Source of the DNA: an uncultured Alphaproteobacteria bacterium
GTDB taxonomy: Bacteria; Pseudomonadota; Alphaproteobacteria; CAAGCB01; CAG-977
NCBI GenBank assembly: GCA_934277945.1
Contig: CAKQWA010000001.1
Coordinates: 198,793-262,792, forward strand
Length of the DNA stretch: 64,000 nucleotides
Direction of reading: 5' to 3'
Shown here: positions 59,074 to 64,000 of the stretch, one piece after another
Numbering within the stretch: position 1 is the stretch's first letter
How the letters are laid out: each line of letters starts with the position of its first letter
The notes under the pieces: model-generated
What the model was told of the DNA's origin: nothing
Database searches by the model: none
What the model saw: the letters and a program-made list of their open reading frames with translations, nothing else
Translations under genes and position numbers: made by a program

Positions 59074-62000
59074 ATGGCGAAATTGCGCGCTTTTTTGCTG
59101 ATATTGACGGGAGTGCTTTTCTTGCTTGCTCCCGCGCGCGTCGCCGCCGCTCCGGAAAATTCCGCCGCAACGTCCGTTTCCCTTGCCGTTTTTCAGGGGT
59201 TTGAAGAATACCGCATCTTTTTCGACTGGCACGAGGATATGGCGTTCGAGCAGTCGCGCGACGGCAACGTGTACACGCTGTCCTTTTTGAAAAAACTGCA
59301 TCCCTCGATGCTGTCTTTGGAAAAAATCGCGACCGCGCTACCCGAAAATTTGCGGCAATGGCGCATCGAGGCGGCGGGCGACCGTCTGTTCATGACGCTG
59401 ATTCTGCCGCCGTCCGTCACCGCGAACGCCGCGCACGACAAAGGCGCGATTGTCCTGACGTTAAGGCGCAAAAACGCGGCTTCCGCGCCGGAAAAACCGA
59501 CCGCTTCCGCGTCTGAAAAGCCCGCCGCTTCCGAAAAGCCGTCCGTTGCCGCGGATAAAAAAGACGCGCCCGCGCCGACGCAATCCGCCGAAGAAAAATC
59601 CGCCGAACGCGCCGCCCGCGAAGACATCGCCAGACAGTTGGCGGAGTCGTTTTCGCCCGAAAGCGCGATTGTCAACACGCGAGTCGACGTCGTCGCGCCG
59701 GTCGGCTTCGGCAAAAAACGGGGCGCGGCGTCCGGCAAAAAAGAATTTTCCGCGAAAAACGAAGGAGGCTACCGCATCGCGATGTTGAGCTTTCCGTGGT
59801 CCAAAATGACCGCATTGGCGGCGTTCAGGCGCGGCGGCTATCTGTGGCTGGTGTTCGACCGCAAAGGCGATTTCAATTTCGACATGGAAAAGCGCATTTA
59901 CCGCGACATCATTCATGAAATGGTCGAAATCCCCCATTCGCGCGCGACAATCTACCGCTTGGTCACGGCGGAGGGGTACAATCCGACGTTCCGCCGCGAA
60001 GGGCTTTTGTGGATTGTCGATTTGATGTATCAGCCCGTACATCCCAAAACGTCGGTTGAACTGGTGCTGCAACGCAAAACGCCGTTCGGTCCCCGCCTGT
60101 TCATTCCGCTGACGGAAACGCCCGACGTCATTCCCGTTCTCGACCCCGAAATCGGCGATTTGATGTATGTCATCCCGCTGTTTTCGCTGAACAAGGGCAT
60201 GGCGCATAAGCGTTCTTTCGTCGACGTGCGCTTTTTGCAGACCGCGCAGGGCATCGTCGTCGTGCCGAAAGTCGACGACGCGGCTATTTTCGCCGGAAGC
60301 ACGGGGCTTGAAATTCGCGGGGCGCAGCAAACCGGCATGCGTTTTTCTTCCGACGACATGTTCACTTATCTGGCGAAAAACAAAATCGCCAAAGACCCGA
60401 TGGAGCAGATTCTGGACGTCGGCGTGTGGTCGCTCGGTTCGGGCGAAGCGTTCTGGAACACGACGAACGATTTGATTAAAAAAGCGGCGCAGGCTTCCAA
60501 AGAAAGCCGGATGATCGACCGTTTGATTCTGGCGAGGCACTATTTCGCGAACGGTTTTTATCCCGAAACGCTGGGCGTTTTGCGCGTTATGGCGGCGGAT
60601 GATCCGCGCGTTTCAAACAAAGCGCCGTTTCTGGCTTTGCGCGGCGCGGCGAATTTCATGATGCGCCGTTTTGAAGAAGCGGTGCGCGATTTGTCCGATC
60701 CGTCCCTGCGCAAAAGCCGCGACGCTGATTTTTGGCGCGCGGCGGCGAAAGCGTCCGCTTCCAAGCATCCGGAACTGTTCTTCGACCCGATGAAAGCGAA
60801 CATGGGCGTTTTGCAGACGTATCCCGAAGATATCAAAATGCGGCTGGCGTTGACCGGATTGCGTTCTTCCGTTTTAAAGCGCGACGAACTCGCCGTGCAG
60901 AATTTTCTGGAAATCGTCGGCACAAAGCACGCGTCGCCCGCCGTGACCGCCGAGCGCGATTTTCTTTTCGCTTTGTGGCAGGAATATCTGGGGATGTACA
61001 CGCCTGCCATTAAAATGATGGAAAAATTGGAAAACGGCACGGATTACAAATATCACGCGTTCGGCGGGCTGGAAAAGTTGCGCATGGAAGCGCATTTAAA
61101 GCGCGCGAATCCGAAAAACCGCGTCAAAACCGCGCAGGAACTGATGTACGCGTGGCGCGACGGCGATTTTGAATACAACTTGATGACGCAACTGGTCGCC
61201 GCGTTCGAGGAGGAGAAGGATTACGCGCAAGTCCTGTATCTGCTGAAAGATATGCAGTCGCGCTATCGCGACCGCGACGAAGTGCGCGACATTCCCAAAA
61301 TGATGGAAGAAGTCTTCCGCAAGTTGTATCTGGACGAGGAAAGCGGCGACCGTCTGCCTCCCGTCAAGGCGATTGCCGTGTACGACGAATTTTGCGATCT
61401 GATTCCCAAAGGCGACAAGGGCGTGCAAATCGCCCGCACGCTCGCCGACCGTCTGACCGCGATCGACTTGCTGGACAAAGCGGCGGAACTGCTGGAAACG
61501 CACTCGCGCGACAAGATTTCCGACAGGGAAAAAGGGCTTGTCGGCACGCGTCTGGCTCTGGTGCGCCTGCTGAACAGACAGCCGGACAAGGCAATCAAGG
61601 CTTTGGACGATTCGGAAAAGGCGTATCTGACGCCGCATATGCGCGCCCAGAGGCTTTACATTCGCGCCAAAGCGTTGAAAGATTCCGGAAAGCCGGACAA
61701 GGCGGCGGAACTGCTAGAAAAGGACGACTCGTACGAAAGCCGCATTTTGCGCGCCGAAATCTACTGGGACGCGAAAGAATGGGGCAAAGCCGCCGACATC
61801 TTCCGCACGCTGATTAAACGTCCGACTCCGAACGTGCCGCTGACCGAACAGGAAGCGCGCGGCGTGCTGGACTGGGCGACCGCTCTGCGTCTGGCGGGCA
61901 GGGCGAAAGTGCTTGTGCGCCTGCGTGAAAATTTCCTGCCCTACATGAAAGACACGCCTTACGCCGAACCGTTCGATTTCATTACCCAGCCGGTCAAACA

Positions 62001-62151
62001 GGGCTTGCTTGATTATAAAACCGTTCCGGCGGAAGTCGGCATGGCGGAACGCTTCAACTCTTTCTTTAAACAGCGCGTCGAACAACTGAAAAACGAAACG
62101 CGCCTGTCCGAACCTTTGAGCGCGCCGGAACCCGCGCCTGACGGAAACTGA
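59074..62151 (+). CDS. Large secreted TPR protein of the flagellar cluster
   Basis: 1025 residues with signal peptide (cut near AAA-PE, about 27). Residues about 130-240 are Ala/Lys/Glu/Pro-rich. A beta-rich region (about 240-430) is followed by helical TPR/SEL1-like repeats to about 1000, for example ARTLADRLTAIDLLDKAAELLETH. Proteins of this layout follow motE in Rhodospirillales and are of unknown function. It may scaffold the periplasmic motor. It ends two bases before the next gene. No recognised symbol. Confidence 0.7.
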   Translation: MAKLRAFLLILTGVLFLLAPARVAAAPENSAATSVSLAVFQGFEEYRIFFDWHEDMAFEQSRDGNVYTLSFLKKLHPSMLSLEKIATALPENLRQWRIEAAGDRLFMTLILPPSVTANAAHDKGAIVLTLRRKNAASAPEKPTASASEKPAASEKPSVAADKKDAPAPTQSAEEKSAERAAREDIARQLAESFSPESAIVNTRVDVVAPVGFGKKRGAASGKKEFSAKNEGGYRIAMLSFPWSKMTALAAFRRGGYLWLVFDRKGDFNFDMEKRIYRDIIHEMVEIPHSRATIYRLVTAEGYNPTFRREGLLWIVDLMYQPVHPKTSVELVLQRKTPFGPRLFIPLTETPDVIPVLDPEIGDLMYVIPLFSLNKGMAHKRSFVDVRFLQTAQGIVVVPKVDDAAIFAGSTGLEIRGAQQTGMRFSSDDMFTYLAKNKIAKDPMEQILDVGVWSLGSGEAFWNTTNDLIKKAAQASKESRMIDRLILARHYFANGFYPETLGVLRVMAADDPRVSNKAPFLALRGAANFMMRRFEEAVRDLSDPSLRKSRDADFWRAAAKASASKHPELFFDPMKANMGVLQTYPEDIKMRLALTGLRSSVLKRDELAVQNFLEIVGTKHASPAVTAERDFLFALWQEYLGMYTPAIKMMEKLENGTDYKYHAFGGLEKLRMEAHLKRANPKNRVKTAQELMYAWRDGDFEYNLMTQLVAAFEEEKDYAQVLYLLKDMQSRYRDRDEVRDIPKMMEEVFRKLYLDEESGDRLPPVKAIAVYDEFCDLIPKGDKGVQIARTLADRLTAIDLLDKAAELLETHSRDKISDREKGLVGTRLALVRLLNRQPDKAIKALDDSEKAYLTPHMRAQRLYIRAKALKDSGKPDKAAELLEKDDSYESRILRAEIYWDAKEWGKAADIFRTLIKRPTPNVPLTEQEARGVLDWATALRLAGRAKVLVRLRENFLPYMKDTPYAEPFDFITQPVKQGLLDYKTVPAEVGMAERFNSFFKQRVEQLKNETRLSEPLSAPEPAPDGN

Positions 62152-62153
62152 CC

Positions 62154-62765
62154 ATGCTTGACGATTTGCAGGAGAAAATCTCGACTTTCTTTGACGGCAT
62201 CCAGCAAAAAGCGGACGCCGCCGCCGCCGGTATTCAAAGCGCGCAGGACGGCATGAACGAACTGCTCGACATTTTCATCAGTCTGAAATCTTTTGTCGTG
62301 TCTGTTTTTTCGTTTTTGGGACGCGAAACGTCAATTCTGCTTTTATGCACCGCGCTTGTGCTCTTCGTGCTGAATCTGGTGCCGTTCCTGTTCATCGGCA
62401 AAAAATTCAGATATTGCGCGGGCATGGCGGCGGGTGTGTATCTGGGGTGGTATTTTTCGTATTCTTTTGCCGGCATTTTAAAATATGTGCTGATTATGCT
62501 TCTGCCGCTGGCAATTGAACGCCTGTTCGTCTTCTGCTTCGGCAAAAGCGCGTCGCTGGCGAAACGACTCGTCAAACGCTCTTTGCTTTTGGTCTGGCGC
62601 GCCGGTTGCGGCGGATTTGAAAAAGTGTCCTGCAAAATCAGAAAACGCAAGCCAACCGACGCCAAATCGAAAGACGCCGACGCAAAACAAAAAGCCGCCG
62701 ACTCCAAAAACGACTCGCGCGAATCAAAAAGCCCGTCCGCATCCGACGCGGCGGAAAAGGCGTAA
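62154..62765 (+). CDS. Membrane protein of unknown function
   Basis: 203 residues. N-terminal amphipathic helix, then about four hydrophobic segments (FVVSVFSFLG, ILLLCTALVLFVLNLVPFLFIG, CAGMAAGVYLGWYF, ILKYVLIMLLPLAIERLFVF), and a very charged tail rich in Lys, Ser, Asp and Ala (from about 155). I recognise no family. Its start two bases after the TPR gene means it belongs to the same operon. A terminator follows. Confidence 0.6.
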   Translation: MLDDLQEKISTFFDGIQQKADAAAAGIQSAQDGMNELLDIFISLKSFVVSVFSFLGRETSILLLCTALVLFVLNLVPFLFIGKKFRYCAGMAAGVYLGWYFSYSFAGILKYVLIMLLPLAIERLFVFCFGKSASLAKRLVKRSLLLVWRAGCGGFEKVSCKIRKRKPTDAKSKDADAKQKAADSKNDSRESKSPSASDAAEKA

Positions 62766-62770
62766 AAATA

Positions 62771-62803
62771 TCCGATAACCCTTTTTAAGTTATCGGATTT
62801 TTT
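62771..62803 (+). terminator. Terminator of the fliL operon
   Basis: TCCGATAAC and GTTATCGGA form a nine-base perfect stem with a nine-base loop, then six T. Confidence 0.87.
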
Positions 62804-62853
62804 CTACAATATGGTAATCTGACGTATGTTCAGAGAGAAAGCGTTGAAAGTTG

Positions 62854-62881
62854 TTGCTTTCGCGCTCGTCATGAATATAAA
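62854..62881 (+). promoter_or_regulatory. Putative promoter of the repressor gene
   Basis: TTGCTT and TATAAA spaced by 16 bases. The expected start lies within the first operator below. Confidence 0.55.
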
Positions 62882-62884
62882 TAT

Positions 62885-62902
62885 ATTTCCGATTCCGGAA
62901 AT
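62885..62902 (+). promoter_or_regulatory. Operator 1 of the S24-type repressor
   Basis: ATTTCCG, four bases, CGGAAAT: a perfect inverted repeat of seven. It covers the likely transcription start. Confidence 0.75.
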
Positions 62903-62913
62903 GTCAACAACAA

Positions 62914-62930
62914 ATTTCCGTTTTCGGAAA
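62914..62930 (+). promoter_or_regulatory. Operator 2 of the S24-type repressor
   Basis: ATTTCCG, four bases, CGGAAA(C): same core as operator 1. Centres are 29 bases apart, close to three DNA turns, suited to cooperative binding. Confidence 0.75.
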
Positions 62931-62946
62931 CGGCGGCAGGGTGAAA

Positions 62947-63879
62947 ATGAGCGACGACAGCGTAAAACAGGCGTTTTTTGAAAGGTTGCGGCGGTTGATG
63001 GGATCGACGCCGCCTTTCGTTTTCGCGAAAAAGGTCGGAATACCGAACGGCACGTTCGCCCGCATGATTTCCGAATCCAGCGTGCCGAAATACGAACATC
63101 TGTGCCGGATTGCCAAAGCGTGCGGTGTTTCTCTCGACTGGCTTTTAATGGGAAAGGACGAAAACGACTCGGCGCAATCTCCCGAATCGCTCATTCCTGT
63201 CGCCTGCGTCGCGAATTGCGGCTTGGCGCAGGGACTCGAAAACGACGAGCCGGCAAACGTTTATCTGCCGGTCGCGTACAAGGGCGATTCCGACGCGTTC
63301 GCCGTGCTGTGCCGCGGACAATCCATGTGCCCCGCCGGCATCGACGACGGCGACGTCTGCATCGTGTCGCCCTCTGCACCGATTCGAATCGGCGCGCCCG
63401 CTCTTATCCGTACGAAAGTTCCGTCATATCCTCAATATAAAGTGTTGTCCACCGTCAAGCGCGTCGACGCGGCGGATGCGCAGAGCGTCACGCTCACGGG
63501 CTGGCTGGACGCCGACGAATCGGGTCATCAGGATTCGTTTCGCGAGAAAAGAAGCCGCTCCGTTATCGTTTCCATCGCGCCTGTTGTAAAAATCTTAAAG
63601 AAATCAAGCATTTGCGACGTTTTTACCGATTCGCCCGTCTGGGACGCCGATTCGCTTGCCGAAAGTCTGGAAGCGATCAAACCGTATATTTCGACTCTCA
63701 ATACAAAAGATTTGGTCAAAATGTTTTGCGCTTTTTATGATCAAAACCGCAAATCCGGACGGCGAAGCGATAAAAGCGCGCAAAAAAATGACTCGATTTT
63801 TGGCGGAAACAAAGGCGTTTTGAAGACCGCCGAAAAAAAAGTGAAAAAAATGAAAAAAAGTGTTGACGCGGGGGAGTGA
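62947..63879 (+). CDS. LexA/CI-like transcriptional repressor
   Basis: 310 residues from the ATG at 62947. An N-terminal helix-turn-helix (FAKKVGIPNGTFARMISESS, then IAKACGVSLDWLLMG) is followed by an S24-type domain with the serine in CRGQSMCPAGIDDGDV; a lysine of the dyad may be the one in LIRTKVPSYPQY. So self-cleavage in response to RecA is possible but uncertain. The last 80 residues are extra. Twin operators upstream suggest autoregulation. CI-like repressors are often phage or genomic-island immunity proteins, but no phage gene is in the window; a metabolic regulator is equally possible. Confidence 0.82.
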   Translation: MSDDSVKQAFFERLRRLMGSTPPFVFAKKVGIPNGTFARMISESSVPKYEHLCRIAKACGVSLDWLLMGKDENDSAQSPESLIPVACVANCGLAQGLENDEPANVYLPVAYKGDSDAFAVLCRGQSMCPAGIDDGDVCIVSPSAPIRIGAPALIRTKVPSYPQYKVLSTVKRVDAADAQSVTLTGWLDADESGHQDSFREKRSRSVIVSIAPVVKILKKSSICDVFTDSPVWDADSLAESLEAIKPYISTLNTKDLVKMFCAFYDQNRKSGRRSDKSAQKNDSIFGGNKGVLKTAEKKVKKMKKSVDAGE

Positions 63880-63891
63880 AATCTCTATAAC
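63863..63891 (+). promoter_or_regulatory. Strong promoter firing out of the window
   Basis: TTGACG and TATAAC spaced by 17 bases, overlapping the end of the repressor gene. The remaining 109 bases contain no reading frame and are A/G-rich, like a stable-RNA leader. An rRNA operon beyond the window edge is plausible, not proven. Confidence 0.55.
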
Positions 63892-64000
63892 ACGTTCTTG
63901 CCGACGGTGATGAACACCACGGCGCGAGAGCAGCTAGGAAGTAAGAGTAAATTAAGAAAGAACGCAGAAAGAAGATATGTAGGCAGTATTGCGGACTTTA

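Noticed and set aside
1..64000. CRISPR array, insertion sequence, prophage or integrase
   Set aside because: I saw no regularly spaced direct repeats, no transposase or integrase motifs, and no phage structural genes. The CI-like repressor alone is not enough.

Overview
The window reads as a chromosome segment of a flagellated alphaproteobacterium, probably Rhodospirillales-like and possibly host-associated. The assignment rests on gene families and neighbourhoods, because no complete rRNA gene is present. Alphaproteobacterial signs are the F0 gene order atpI-atpB-atpE-atpF'-atpF with a separate b' subunit, lysA-lptM opposite a TlpA-like gene, tgt followed by a DciA-like gene and a DsbA-like gene, helicase-S4-ferredoxin, accBC-aat, fliL-fliM-DUF6468-MotE, and FlaF-type domains. 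The DNA is clearly above 50% G+C. It is very compact: many neighbours overlap by ATGA or TAATG, and several convergent genes overlap at their 3' ends.

Layout. 1-5.4 kb: a partial zinc-ribbon/DUF3426-like protein, lysA-lptM, a thioredoxin-like gene, gpt, pnuC behind a structured leader, a possible small RNA, and two small lipoproteins, at least one TRL-like. 5.4-7.8 kb: F0 ATP synthase. 7.9-12.8 kb: DsbA-like, DciA-like, tgt, hisI, a chorismate-mutase-like gene and hisC. 12.8-18.7 kb: a divergent zinc region, with znuA, a secreted MEMO-AMMECR1 fusion and an FtsB-like gene on one side, and zur-znuC-znuB plus a PilT/DotB-like ATPase on the other. 18.9-25.2 kb: rbsD and the hook operon fliK-flgD-flgE. 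25.2-40.7 kb: mostly housekeeping genes (rRNA methyltransferase, tyrosine/phenylalanine genes, tcdA, tatD, mpg, a pseudouridine synthase, a sensor kinase, aat, accCB, aroQ). 40.8-42.1 kb: a second, isolated hook gene. 42.2-47.3 kb: ferredoxin, S4 protein, SUV3-like helicase and htpG. 47.4-48 kb: a non-coding-rich island with a decayed beta-barrel gene, a candidate small RNA and a tiny hydrophobic peptide gene resembling type I toxins. 48-51.5 kb: a giant repeat protein. 51.6-62.8 kb: the second flagellar cluster. 62.8-64 kb: a LexA/CI-like repressor with twin operators, then a strong promoter firing out of the window.

How the genes work together. Three near-consensus sigma-54 promoters precede fliK-flgD-flgE, the lone hook gene, and flgF-flgG-flgA-flgH-(triple FlaF). 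This suggests a late sigma-54 class that builds hook, rod and L ring. fliL-fliM and the switch/motor genes have no such site that I can see. The zinc genes flank one AT-rich dyad that is a good Zur operator candidate, which would place the odd secreted MEMO-AMMECR1 protein under zinc control.

The most unusual items are the toxin-like peptide locus near 47.6-47.9 kb, the FlaF domain repeated three times at an exact 105-residue period, the MEMO-AMMECR1 fusion that has lost its conserved motifs, the 1154-residue protein built from about nine copies of one motif, and two structured RNA candidates flanking pnuC.
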